From assembly GCA_903894475.1 (NCBI GenBank), contig CAITQH010000141.1, positions 1-32,823 on the forward strand: 32,823 nt of DNA, in the 5' to 3' direction. Under the pieces are notes generated by a model. That model ran no database searches. It saw only the letters and a program-made list of their open reading frames with translations, and was not told where the DNA came from. Every line of letters starts with the position of its first letter. Within the stretch, counting starts at the first letter, position 1. This DNA comes from an uncultured beta proteobacterium (GTDB lineage Bacteria; Pseudomonadota; Gammaproteobacteria; Burkholderiales; Burkholderiaceae_C). Below, one piece after another: positions 18,242 through 26,690 of this stretch. The translations under genes and the position numbers were made by a program.

Positions 18242-18658
18242 TCAGGGTTGAGGTTTCGCAGGGACAAGCTCCAGTGAGCCGGAAAAATTCATGTTTGGAT
18301 CGCTGCTTGTTGTCGTGCCCGGTACCGATGCTTTGGACCGAGATGGCGCAGATGAAGGCAGTTTAGCTGGTGTCGAGGCCTTTCGATTCGTGGCAAGGAA
18401 GGGTGGGGGAGTGGAGGGTGGCAAGTTGCCGGCGCTCGCTTCAATTGCGCCAAGCTTGGCCAGTGCCTCTGGGTGTTTGGGGTCAAACCGAAGCACCTTG
18501 CGCCAGATTTCAGCGGCCAGGTCGTCGCGACGCTTTTGCTGCCATTGCCGGGCCTGGTCGACCATTTGACTGGTCTCCAGGTCATCGCTCGCCAGCGCCG
18601 GTGCTACCTGCGCTGCCAAAGTCAATGTCAGACATCCTAACTTTTGCACAATTTGCAT
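18242..18658 (-). CDS. Small secreted TPR protein resembling the N-terminus of BcsC
   Basis: From the ATG at 18658 the protein is 138 residues. It has a signal peptide (LGCLTLTLAAQVAPALA), one or two TPR-like helices (QARQWQQKRRDDLAAEIWRK, then DPKHPEALAKLGAIEA) and a Pro/Ser/Thr/Ala-rich tail. The TPR stretch is like the first repeat of BcsC, the cellulose exporter. The remaining repeats and the outer membrane barrel of BcsC are absent, and no barrel remnant is seen in the next gene. It may be a trimmed BcsC or a dedicated small periplasmic adaptor. It sits seven bases after bcsB and 18 before the second bcsQ. An upstream start inside bcsB is unlikely because it would precede the signal peptide. 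Confidence 0.65.
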   Translation of the reverse strand: MQIVQKLGCLTLTLAAQVAPALASDDLETSQMVDQARQWQQKRRDDLAAEIWRKVLRFDPKHPEALAKLGAIEASAGNLPPSTPPPFLATNRKASTPAKLPSSAPSRSKASVPGTTTSSDPNMNFSGSLELVPAKPQP

Positions 18659-18665
18659 GGCAGTA

Positions 18666-20972
18666 TCAAACTTTCGCTTTGGCGCGCTTGGCATTGACGG
18701 GGCCCAACTTGCGGTAAACGATGGCGGCAATCAACAGGCATAGCAGACTTCCGAGCAGACCCAACAACAGAGGCTGATCCGAAAAGAACCATCGCAGTTT
18801 GCTGAGCCAAGGCAGTGAACCGACGTAATAAGTGTGGCTTACTTTGGCGTGGCTGACGTTCTTGTCATCGACGATAGCGAAGTCGCCCTGAATCGAGGCA
18901 ATTCGCTCCGGGTCGGTCAGCACATCAGAAAGTTTTCGCAAGTCAGCAGCTTTGTCAGCGTACAAGAAGACCACGCTACGCCCCGATTCCAGAGGCGATT
19001 CGAAGGCCATCACGGTGGCCAGATTCCCTATCCCGATCCCGGTGAGCGTGAGACCGCCCTTGGGCTGTGTTGATTCCTGAACATCTTGTTGCTCCCAGCG
19101 GTAAGTCGGGCGCCAGGTGCTGTCGGCTTCTCGCACGTAGCGGTCGCCGTTGCTTTGCACCAGGGGTAACCTATCGGCCCACTTGGTCATCAAGACCTGG
19201 CTTCTTGCCGAGCCAATCACAATAAGATCCCGGGCAGACATTTTGTCGACATCGGCGGCTGAGATAAGTGCGTGACGCAACGCGGGATAAGCAGTCGCTT
19301 CACCCATCCGGCCCATCAGGGTCAAGTAAAGGCCCAGTTCATCCGCATTGGGGCTGTCTGGCAGAACCACAGCAGTTTCCGACAAATCGGCCATTCGTGT
19401 GAACGGAAAGCCAATGTTTGAAAAATAAGCCAGATTGGGCAAAGCGACGTAATGCGGGAAGCCACTGAAATCGATAGTCGACTCCGGGTCAATGGCACCC
19501 TGCAAATTGTCCGGTGGCATGTTGCGGCATTGACCTTCCTTGACGAAGTCAAAATAGTAGCTGAACTGAAGTTGATCCCGTCCCGCAACGCCATACGGAG
19601 GAATGAACACGAGTTCCTCCCGCAGCGCCGTCTTGTCTTTGACGAAATCGGCTTCCTTTGTTCCCTTGTAGGGCTCGTCGATAGCGATCGCCTGAATGAA
19701 ATTGGAGTTGATTCCAACGTTGAGGCTGGAACTCTTGTGGCCTGGCAAGCGGATGGCACGGTACTTGAGTTTCACGGGCACACCGGGCGTGCGCCACGTA
19801 AAGAGGTCCGGTGAAACACGGTAATTGAGACGAATCACTTCCGGGAAGTAGCCCTGTGTGCGAAGTTCCTCCGGTCGTGCCAATTCGCCAAAGCGTAGAG
19901 TTCGGTCAGTGGCAACCCAGGCCGGAGCGTCATAGGGCTTGCGCGGTGCAGTCGCAATCTCTTTGCTTATGGTGGCTGAGGAACCTGAAAGTGTTGAGCT
20001 AAACAATGCGACAGCACGTGCGGCGCGCGCCAGGTCTTCGTCGTTGCCACCGCTGATCAACAGCAATTTTGCTAGTGGATTGCTTGGGTGGGGCTGAATT
20101 GAAACCGTTGACGATGTTGTCCCCTTGATTCCCTCGAAGGACTTGCCAGCTTGCAAAAATACAACTGCATTGCCTTCGGGCAGATTGTTGATAAGCACCG
20201 GAAACTGCGCTCCACGGGTACCGGCTTGAAGACCAAACCAGGATGCAAGCACGCCGGCCGCCTTGAGTGCACCCAAAGATGGATTGCTGGCAAAAACAAA
20301 GGGCAAGCTCAATGGAACGTTGTCGCGTCTATCAAAAAATGGCGCCGGCAAATTTTTCAGGTCGTTAACAGTTGACAAGGGTGCCAGTGTCAGTTCGAGA
20401 CGACCCAAGTCGCTCAGGGTCAACCACAAAGAGGAATGAAACGGATCTTCACAATCTCGGGTGTAGTGTCCGATCAGTTTGAAGCGGAGGTAGTTAACGT
20501 CAAAGAACCAGCGTGGATCAATGTCGATGTCCCGCGTATTTCCCACTCCCTTGTCTTTCGGTAAGGCCAGCACCGTCGCAAAGCGTTCATTGAGTGATAC
20601 CTTCAAATGACTCAATTCGGGAATAAGGGAAGGTGAATAATCGTAGGCAATCCTCAGCTTTGCCGCAACCACTACTTCATCGGCCCGGATCGGGAAAGAG
20701 AGTGTTTGTGACCCATCCACTCCGCGCAACTTGATGGCCGACCATGCGCCCATTTGCTTGAAAGTAAAGGAGACAATGCGCGGTTTGGCGGGCCCTTTTC
20801 GAGCATCACTCTCGTCGCTGGCTTCTTGTGCTGCCTTGAGCCTTTCGGCTTTAGGGACACGTGACTTGGACTCGACCGATGTTGCCGTGAACAGCAGCGA
20901 CAGGCCCAGCAAGAGAATTGCAGCAAGGGATGCCCATTGGGTTCGCTCTGACAAATGTCTTGGTCCAGTCAT
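18666..20972 (-). CDS. bcsB: BcsB-family cellulose synthase periplasmic subunit
   Basis: From the ATG at 20972 (overlapping the bcsA stop as ATGA) the protein is 768 residues. It has a signal peptide or N-terminal helix (about 14-32), the large periplasmic body of BcsB with its conserved YTRDCEDPFHSSLW block, and a C-terminal membrane helix (LLLGLLGSLLCLLIAAIVY) followed by a basic tail. In active synthases this tail helix packs against BcsA and completes it, and the periplasmic domains guide the polymer. No interruption is visible and the length is normal. Its partner here is the motif-less BcsA homologue. A longer frame from a TTG at 21116 is rejected because it has no signal-like start. 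Confidence 0.88.
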   Translation of the reverse strand: MTGPRHLSERTQWASLAAILLLGLSLLFTATSVESKSRVPKAERLKAAQEASDESDARKGPAKPRIVSFTFKQMGAWSAIKLRGVDGSQTLSFPIRADEVVVAAKLRIAYDYSPSLIPELSHLKVSLNERFATVLALPKDKGVGNTRDIDIDPRWFFDVNYLRFKLIGHYTRDCEDPFHSSLWLTLSDLGRLELTLAPLSTVNDLKNLPAPFFDRRDNVPLSLPFVFASNPSLGALKAAGVLASWFGLQAGTRGAQFPVLINNLPEGNAVVFLQAGKSFEGIKGTTSSTVSIQPHPSNPLAKLLLISGGNDEDLARAARAVALFSSTLSGSSATISKEIATAPRKPYDAPAWVATDRTLRFGELARPEELRTQGYFPEVIRLNYRVSPDLFTWRTPGVPVKLKYRAIRLPGHKSSSLNVGINSNFIQAIAIDEPYKGTKEADFVKDKTALREELVFIPPYGVAGRDQLQFSYYFDFVKEGQCRNMPPDNLQGAIDPESTIDFSGFPHYVALPNLAYFSNIGFPFTRMADLSETAVVLPDSPNADELGLYLTLMGRMGEATAYPALRHALISAADVDKMSARDLIVIGSARSQVLMTKWADRLPLVQSNGDRYVREADSTWRPTYRWEQQDVQESTQPKGGLTLTGIGIGNLATVMAFESPLESGRSVVFLYADKAADLRKLSDVLTDPERIASIQGDFAIVDDKNVSHAKVSHTYYVGSLPWLSKLRWFFSDQPLLLGLLGSLLCLLIAAIVYRKLGPVNAKRAKAKV

Positions 20973-23125
20973 CTTTTCTTCCCTATTTTTATCCAGCGGC
21001 CGCGCAGGCGCCTGCTCACAAAATTGAGTGTCAGTTGGCGCAGAACCGCGAAAGCTTGCTGTAACCACTTGGGTAGTGGATGGTCCACATCGTGAGCAGG
21101 CAACCATTTTGGCCAATCTTGCCCACGCGAGTATGCCGCAACAGCAAGGGAGCGGTAAACATTTTGTGCCGGTCCGTCTATTTGGGCGCGCAACACAAGA
21201 TCCGTCTCCAAGGCCACGCGCGCTGGAAAAGAAAACTCATGGTTATTGTGGAAAACCGAAATGTTGACGGTCATGTCCTTCTCGATGGCCACTGGCATCG
21301 GCAGTTTTAGGTTCAGCGCTACCTCCGGAAAATTTTCAGTGATGCAGGACAGGGTGCGACCCGTCGGCATTCTAATCATGGCCGGCAGATGCTTTTGCAG
21401 GCTGGTGTGCAGCCGAATGTGTCTACTCTCTTCTGCTACCGCGAGCGCGGCTGCGAGAAGCATCAGGTTGTAAAGTGCCCAAACAACAAACAAGACACTC
21501 ATCTCGTTGACCTGGGTAGGCGACCTTACCAAATGAGTGATGCCACTCGTGAGCGCTGCCAGGTTCAGAGCGACGATGATCAGATAAGGCCAGACAGTTG
21601 CCCATTCAAAAGCGGAAGGCTTCGCACGCGCGGTGGGTCGAAACAGACTTCTGCTCTGGGTGATTTCAGTCCAAAGGAGCGACCATGTGGTCATGCACAG
21701 CACATACCAGGCCAGCAGCATTTCACGGATGTCCGTAACAATACTGAAACGCTGTTCGCCAAGCCTCCTTTCCTTGGCAATATAGCCATGAATCAGATGC
21801 GGCAGGGCGTAGGCGCCCAACAGTGCAGCTGAAGTTCGAACGAGGTGAATGTCGAGCAGCAGGTACGCCGCTGGAGCACAAAAATAGGCCAGGCGTGGGA
21901 TTGGACGGAAAAATCTCAGTGCCGCTTGAAAAGAACCTAATTGCAGTTTCCATAGCAGCGAGTAGTCGCCAAAAGGGCGATAGGCAAGAAATACGTCGAT
22001 GGCAGTCGCTTTGACTAATTTGACGCCGCTCTCTTGAAAGGCATTGGACTTTTCAGCGCTGGCGCCAAAACCAAGATATCCGGTGCTATAACCCGCCGCT
22101 TGTAACTTCAGTGCAGTATGGGTTCGCTTTGAAACCGGGCCCCTTTCAATACCGTTGACTTCGATGAACAGGGAGCGGCGGATCAAGGCACAGGTGATGC
22201 CGATATCGGACTCTCTGAATATCTCCATGACACGCGCCGAAGGCGATGGGGCCAGAAAGTGTCCGGGAGTTTGCACCATTGCCAGATTGGTGTCCCGCAA
22301 GAACCAGCCAACCGTCATTTTCAAGAAATCGGCGTCTGGAATTGAGCGGCACTGGAGGATGGCAATGAGATCGCCATCGGTCTTGGCGACTGCCTGGTTA
22401 ATGCGGGTCGTCCTGTCGTTGGATTCGTCCGTCGGCGTGAGGTAAGTGATTGCCATCGAGTCGGCCAATGATTGGACCTCATCTCGCGGACGATTGTCCA
22501 GAATATAGATCTTCAACATCCTCTTTGGCCAACTGAGCCCCAGAGCGGCCATGGCTGCCGATTGGACGGATGGCAATGTCTCATCATCGCAGAGAATAAA
22601 TACATCGACCTCTGGCCATCCTGCTGACTCGCCAGGCAAGGCGATCGGTGCTTTCTTTACCGGCCAAAGATCCTGCATCGTGCCAGTGATGGCCAGCAGC
22701 CATAAGTGCATTTCGGTCAGGCAAAGGCAGAAGCCAAATACAAAATCTGAATCAATGTCAGTAGCCAAAGTGGCAGTCAGGCGCCAGTACATGTAGCGCG
22801 CGGAGATCACGGCGCTCAATCCGATCAGAAGCAGGGTCACAAAATGGCCTGCATAACGCCGGGCGTAGATGGCTGAACAGACCATCAAGCTTGAAAAAAT
22901 AATCTGACCGTTCAAATCAAATTGAACCACCAGAAGCAGGCTCAGGAACATGAAACAGCATAGACCGGCAACAATCGTGACGCCTGGCACAGACCAGACT
23001 GACCAATACGTCAGCCAATGAATCCATCGATCGAATCGCCCCTGCAAAAACCCGGTTGCAAGAGTTTGTGCTGCAGGTTTGTCCCAGCGTTCGCGCCAGA
23101 GACTCAGCAGCAACCGAGGACTCAT
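20969..23125 (-). CDS. bcsA: BcsA-like protein with all catalytic and c-di-GMP motifs replaced (pseudo-synthase)
   Basis: The 718-residue protein follows E. coli BcsA along the N-terminal helices (RYMYWRLTATL), GT-A domain, channel helices and C-terminal PilZ-like domain, with clear blocks such as WPEVDVFI, LGLSWPK, QTPGHFLAPSPS and LPHLIHGYI. The key residues are gone: the DDG block reads DNR (210-212), DxD reads QCR (258-260), TED reads SKR (332-334), and QxxRW is lost in YSLLWKLQLGSF (388-399). The gating FNVTAK reads FRPTAR (495-500), PilZ RxxxR reads RLHTS (573-577 region), and DxSxxG reads NFPEVA. The segment between the TP(H/G)HF block and the TED position is also shortened. It should be a membrane protein partnering BcsB but unable to polymerise glucose. 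The ATG at 23125 overlaps the bcsQ stop (ATGA); an ATG at 23149 is an alternative. Confidence 0.85.
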   Translation of the reverse strand: MSPRLLLSLWRERWDKPAAQTLATGFLQGRFDRWIHWLTYWSVWSVPGVTIVAGLCCFMFLSLLLVVQFDLNGQIIFSSLMVCSAIYARRYAGHFVTLLLIGLSAVISARYMYWRLTATLATDIDSDFVFGFCLCLTEMHLWLLAITGTMQDLWPVKKAPIALPGESAGWPEVDVFILCDDETLPSVQSAAMAALGLSWPKRMLKIYILDNRPRDEVQSLADSMAITYLTPTDESNDRTTRINQAVAKTDGDLIAILQCRSIPDADFLKMTVGWFLRDTNLAMVQTPGHFLAPSPSARVMEIFRESDIGITCALIRRSLFIEVNGIERGPVSKRTHTALKLQAAGYSTGYLGFGASAEKSNAFQESGVKLVKATAIDVFLAYRPFGDYSLLWKLQLGSFQAALRFFRPIPRLAYFCAPAAYLLLDIHLVRTSAALLGAYALPHLIHGYIAKERRLGEQRFSIVTDIREMLLAWYVLCMTTWSLLWTEITQSRSLFRPTARAKPSAFEWATVWPYLIIVALNLAALTSGITHLVRSPTQVNEMSVLFVVWALYNLMLLAAALAVAEESRHIRLHTSLQKHLPAMIRMPTGRTLSCITENFPEVALNLKLPMPVAIEKDMTVNISVFHNNHEFSFPARVALETDLVLRAQIDGPAQNVYRSLAVAAYSRGQDWPKWLPAHDVDHPLPKWLQQAFAVLRQLTLNFVSRRLRGRWIKIGKKR

Positions 23126-23886
23126 CGGTTCAGGGTCGTGATGATCCATGTCGCGAGTCGAGCAATGTCATGACTGGCCTGTCCATAAGGGTCATAAGTC
23201 AGCACCGGTTGCTGAAAGGCAAGCGCTTCGCTGACTGCCTCATCCCCATGAATACCAATTGGGGCTAGCCGATCCCCGATGTCGCGCTGCAACAGGTCCG
23301 CCACGTCACGGTTGAATGAATCACTTCGATCAATCTGGTTGAGCAGGTAAATGCTTCGAAGGTGAGGGGAAACCGCAGACATTTCGTCGAGCCAGGATTC
23401 CATAGCGGGAATCGTTGCGTACGAGCCTGCATCTGCCAACAACACTATCAGCACCAGGTCAGCACAGGCGAACACCTGTCTTAGGTAGACTGTCGCGCCT
23501 GGCGGTGTGTCGATCAGTACGACACGGTCTTCGTCCAGGCCGACCTGTCCGATTTGATCTCCGATCCAATGAGGCTGACTTGACAGCAGTGCCTCAAATG
23601 CTTCCCGCTCTGGTTCGTTCGCGGCGCCATAGGGTAGGCAGTTGACGTGAAAATCAGTGGCCAGTGCTATACCCCCCCAGCCTTCACCCCGCAGTGACTG
23701 TCGGCATACCCCTTCTGTCTCCGAGTCGTGAATTCCAAAGTGCCAGTGCAGCGCATTTTGTGGGTCGAGGTCGACCGCCGAGACGCGCCCTGAACCGAGT
23801 TGTTGTGCCAGGGCAGTGGCAAGATTGGCAGTGACGGACGTCTTGCCGACGCCACCTTTCATCGAAACAATGCCAACAACGCTCAT
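23122..23886 (-). CDS. bcsQ: BcsQ, MinD-like ATPase of the cellulose synthase cluster
   Basis: The 254-residue protein has the deviant Walker A motif MKGGVGKTS (residues 9-17), VDLDPQNALHWHFGI (about 38-52) and a Walker B region VLIDTPPG. This fits BcsQ (YhjQ), a ParA/MinD-family ATPase that associates with the cytoplasmic side of the cellulose secretion complex. It overlaps the bcsP-like gene and bcsA by four bases each (ATGA), so the three are translationally coupled. A paralogue lies at 17474-18223. Confidence 0.88.
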   Translation of the reverse strand: MSVVGIVSMKGGVGKTSVTANLATALAQQLGSGRVSAVDLDPQNALHWHFGIHDSETEGVCRQSLRGEGWGGIALATDFHVNCLPYGAANEPEREAFEALLSSQPHWIGDQIGQVGLDEDRVVLIDTPPGATVYLRQVFACADLVLIVLLADAGSYATIPAMESWLDEMSAVSPHLRSIYLLNQIDRSDSFNRDVADLLQRDIGDRLAPIGIHGDEAVSEALAFQQPVLTYDPYGQASHDIARLATWIITTLNR

Positions 23887-24464
23887 CGCCGGCCTAGTCG
23901 TCCCAAAAATGACGGCCGCTTGCCGGCAGATTTCCCAACGGCCTGTTCTTTGCCTTCAAGTCGATTGAACAACTTGGCCAGAGAATCGTCAGAGCCAACG
24001 GATGCAGGCGTCTCAGCCTCGACCTCTGGTTGTGTCACAGAGGCTCTTGAAAACAGCAGTCCCCGACTCTCTGTTGGTGGTTCCGGCGTAAATTTCGCAG
24101 CGCCGCGCAGCGATTCCTGCAATGGACTTTCGCGTTCAGCCCGCAAAGGAGGCCTGGCAAGCGCGCCCTCGGCGGTGCGTCCACCCATCATGTTCAAACT
24201 CGCTGCAAGTTTGTTGCTTACGCCTGGCAGCGACAAAGCCGGCTTTCGTTCCAGGCCACTGGGTCTTTCCTGTTTGCTCCAGAGCGTTCTTTCCTGCGCG
24301 GAAAGCACCGGTGTCGGTTCTTGCCTTCTTGGTGAAACAGCTTTGAACAGCGGCCATCGTTGTTCTGCCTCCCGCGCAGCCGCACTTGCGCTGGCTTGAA
24401 AAGATTCTTCGTCCGGTTTAAGTGACCGGAACAATTTCGAGGGATTCGCTCCCGCTTTGGCCAT
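23883..24464 (-). CDS. bcsP: BcsP/BcsO-like accessory protein of bcs clusters
   Basis: The 193-residue protein is low in hydrophobic stretches and rich in Pro, Ser, Arg and Glu, and is probably cytoplasmic and partly disordered. Two short conserved-looking ends stand out: EQRWPLFKAVSP near residues 34-45 and SLAKLFNRLEG followed by a basic end FLGRLGRR. These ends resemble the BcsP/BcsO proteins found with bcsD in other bcs operons, whose exact function is unclear. The ATG at 24464 has a strong Shine-Dalgarno (AAGGAG, eight bases upstream). The gene follows bcsD after 24 bases and overlaps bcsQ by four. The symbol rests on context and end motifs and is less certain than the neighbours. Confidence 0.62.
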   Translation of the reverse strand: MAKAGANPSKLFRSLKPDEESFQASASAAAREAEQRWPLFKAVSPRRQEPTPVLSAQERTLWSKQERPSGLERKPALSLPGVSNKLAASLNMMGGRTAEGALARPPLRAERESPLQESLRGAAKFTPEPPTESRGLLFSRASVTQPEVEAETPASVGSDDSLAKLFNRLEGKEQAVGKSAGKRPSFLGRLGRR

Positions 24465-24488
24465 GCCTGCGCTCCTTCAATCTGGTAT

Positions 24489-24959
24489 TTAGTCTGGTCG
24501 CCCAAAGCGCAATCGGATGTCCATCCCGTTGGAGGACTCACCGATGCCTTGTACTACCATGGTTTCACTGGCCCCAAGTACTTTAAACACACTTTGGTAA
24601 AAACCTTCAAGCAACCCGACACTCCATTCGAGAGCATCATTGCCGAAGGCCTCTGCCAGAGGAGCTGCCTGGTGGGAAATTTCGATATAGCTCTTGACTT
24701 CTTTCAAATCTACCCAGCCCCAATTGATCTGTGACCAAAATTCATTAAGGTGCTCCTCAAGCTGCACCAATGTTTGCACACCTTGAAAACGATCTTCCGT
24801 ATCGTTGGCGAAGTGTTCGCCAATCTTGAAGAACAGCGACCGCAGTTCCTGCGTTTCAGCATTGGCCGACATTTCATAGGCCAAGGCGCGCAATATGGGA
24901 AGCCATTGCAGGGATACTTGTTGTCCTCTGAAATAGTCTTCTAAAGTATCAATTTTCAT
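24489..24959 (-). CDS. bcsD: BcsD, cellulose synthase subunit D
   Basis: From the ATG at 24959 the protein is 156 residues, the same length as AcsD/BcsD of Komagataeibacter. It carries the family pattern: an N-terminal helix region (LQWLPILRALAYEM), a central INWGWVDLKEV block (about residues 84-94) and a late ALEWSVGLLEGFYQSVF helix. BcsD forms ring-like periplasmic octamers that help align cellulose chains. There is no signal peptide, as in known BcsD proteins. It is the first gene of the minus-strand block and faces the pglL-like gene. A TTG start eight codons upstream is less likely. Confidence 0.8.
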   Translation of the reverse strand: MKIDTLEDYFRGQQVSLQWLPILRALAYEMSANAETQELRSLFFKIGEHFANDTEDRFQGVQTLVQLEEHLNEFWSQINWGWVDLKEVKSYIEISHQAAPLAEAFGNDALEWSVGLLEGFYQSVFKVLGASETMVVQGIGESSNGMDIRLRFGRPD

Positions 24960-24982
24960 TGCGAATACCCGTGTAAAAGTCA

Positions 24983-24988
24983 ATCATA
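24983..24988 (-). promoter_or_regulatory. Possible -10 element (TATGAT) ahead of the bcs block
   Basis: TATGAT on the minus strand lies 24 bases before the bcsD ATG, in the short divergent gap between bcsD and the pglL-like gene. I see no good -35 at 16-18 bases spacing, so an activator may be needed or the match may be chance. This is the only gap at the head of the long minus-strand block. Confidence 0.25.
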
Positions 24989-25083
24989 ACGAATGAAACG
25001 CTGTGCCAGCCTGATTCTGCATGGGGGAAGTGCTTTGTGGGTATTGTCCAACAATAATGCGGTGGGAGAATACCGGTCAGCTT

Positions 25084-26574
25084 ATGCACTCTATCGCCGT
25101 TTCCCTGTTTATCGCCCTGCCGTGGCTTAATCCGCTTTCGCCCGGCCCCTCATCGGTGGTTGGGCCGTGGTTGCTAAGCTTGGGATGCATGGCGCTGATC
25201 TTGATGTGGGCCGCACCGGTGCGGATGGATCGCTCTGCTGCCTTGGCCTGGCTGGCGGCGGCACTGATCAGCGCGGCCATCGGCTTGCTGCAATATTTTG
25301 GGGCTGCGTCGCTTCTGGCGCCGTGGGTCAACAGCACTGAAGTCGGTGAAGCCTTTGCCAATCTGCGACAACGCAATCAATTTGCAACACTTACCAATAT
25401 CGGCCTGGCTGCCCTTCTGTGGTGGAATGCCCGGCTCCGAATCGATGTGGCTGCTGCGCCGCGCTCCAGGCTCGCCTTTGCCATCGCTGCGGTCATGCTG
25501 GCGGCCATTCTGTTGGCCCTGGGCAATGCAGCCTCGTCTTCCCGTACCGGCATGGTGCAACTGCTGTTGCTGTTGCTGTTGCATCTGATCTGGAGTCGGC
25601 CTGTTGCAGATGGACGGTCATCTGCCGGCTGGCCTGTTTTGGTGGCCGCTGCCCTGGCGTATGCCGTGGCGGCGTTTGCCCTGCCGGCCCTGGGCGGTCT
25701 GGACACGCAGTCCAGCGGCATTCTTGGGCGTCTGCACGAAGGCGCCGCCCATTGCACCAGTCGCGTGACGCTGTGGTCCAACGTACTGCACCTGATTGCG
25801 CAAAAGCCCTGGCTGGGCTGGGGCTGGGGCGAACTTGACTACGCGCACTTCATCACACTTTATCCGGGGGAGCGCTTCTGCGATATTCTGGACAACGCAC
25901 ACAATCTGCCGCTGCATCTGGCGGTTGAATTGGGTGTGCCGCTGTCGCTGTCGCTTTGCGCTCTCGGCGCCTGGCTGGTCTGGCGCGCCAGGCCTTGGCG
26001 TGAGACCGACGCGACGCGGCAAATGGCTTGGGCCGTGCTGGCGCTGATCCTGCTGCACAGCATGCTGGAGTATCCGCTTTGGTATGGCCCTTTCCAGATG
26101 GCTTTTGGCCTTTGCATCTGGCTGCTCTGGCGCGCTCCCGAGCGTGTTGCCGAAGCGTCGGCAGGTATGCCGCTGGCGTCGGGCGTGCTCGCCGGTTTGC
26201 TGGCATTGGCAGTGGCCTACGCCGGCTGGGACTATCGTCGGGTCAGCCAGATTTACCTGTCTGCGCCGTACCGTGCTGCGGCCTATCGCGAGGATACGCT
26301 GGAGAAGATTCGCGATTCCTGGTTGTATTCAAACCAGGTACGTTTTGCTGAACTCACGACGTCCGAGTTGACGCCTGAGAACGCTGCCAATCTGCATGAT
26401 CTGGCGGAGAATCTGCTGCACTTTTCACCGGAGGCGCGTGTTGTGGAAAAACTGATCGACAGCGCCACGTTGCTGGGCCGTGCGGACGAGGCTTTGTTCT
26501 ACCAGGCGCGTTACCAGGCGGCTTTTCCTGAGGGCTATGCGCTGTGGTTGCGCGAGAGCGCCGGCAGGCCCTAG
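25084..26574 (+). CDS. PglL-type O-oligosaccharyltransferase / Wzy_C-family ligase
   Basis: Starting at the ATG at 25084 the protein is 496 residues. It has about eleven membrane helices, a periplasmic loop with the Wzy_C region ([20 protein letters not shown], then [17 protein letters not shown]) and the [10 protein letters not shown] segment. A soluble C-terminal tail (about the last 110 residues) is typical of PglL-like proteins in Burkholderiales. These enzymes move lipid-linked glycan to protein, often pilin, in the periplasm. The glycan donor could be the Eps lipid intermediate, but this is unproven. In-frame ATGs at 25021 and 25057 are also possible; none has a strong ribosome site. 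It is the only plus-strand gene next to the bcs block and reads away from it. Confidence 0.82.
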   Translation: MHSIAVSLFIALPWLNPLSPGPSSVVGPWLLSLGCMALILMWAAPVRMDRSAALAWLAAALISAAIGLLQYFGAASLLAPWVNSTEVGEAFANLRQRNQFATLTNIGLAALLWWNARLRIDVAAAPRSRLAFAIAAVMLAAILLALGNAASSSRTGMVQLLLLLLLHLIWSRPVADGRSSAGWPVLVAAALAYAVAAFALPALGGLDTQSSGILGRLHEGAAHCTSRVTLWSNVLHLIAQKPWLGWGWGELDYAHFITLYPGERFCDILDNAHNLPLHLAVELGVPLSLSLCALGAWLVWRARPWRETDATRQMAWAVLALILLHSMLEYPLWYGPFQMAFGLCIWLLWRAPERVAEASAGMPLASGVLAGLLALAVAYAGWDYRRVSQIYLSAPYRAAAYREDTLEKIRDSWLYSNQVRFAELTTSELTPENAANLHDLAENLLHFSPEARVVEKLIDSATLLGRADEALFYQARYQAAFPEGYALWLRESAGRP

Positions 26575-26690
26575 CTGGCGGCCACAAAACTGCCCGACTT
26601 GCCGCCGTGCTTCTCCAGTAGGCGCACGTCTGTGATGACCATGCCGCGGTCCACGGCTTTGCACATATCGTAAATGGTCAACAGGGCTAC
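26571..26690 (-). pseudogene. moaC: moaC, C-terminal remnant
   Basis: On the minus strand, ending at TAG 26571-26573, about 39 codons give [16 protein letters not shown], then [19 protein letters not shown]. This is the well conserved end of MoaC, the cyclic pyranopterin monophosphate synthase of molybdenum cofactor synthesis. Upstream of about 26690 the similarity stops and an in-frame stop follows near 26733; the first ~120 residues are missing. The remnant overlaps the end of the pglL-like gene by four bases, a neighbour pair that appears native to this chromosome. Whatever lies to the right has replaced the rest of the gene. Confidence 0.8.
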
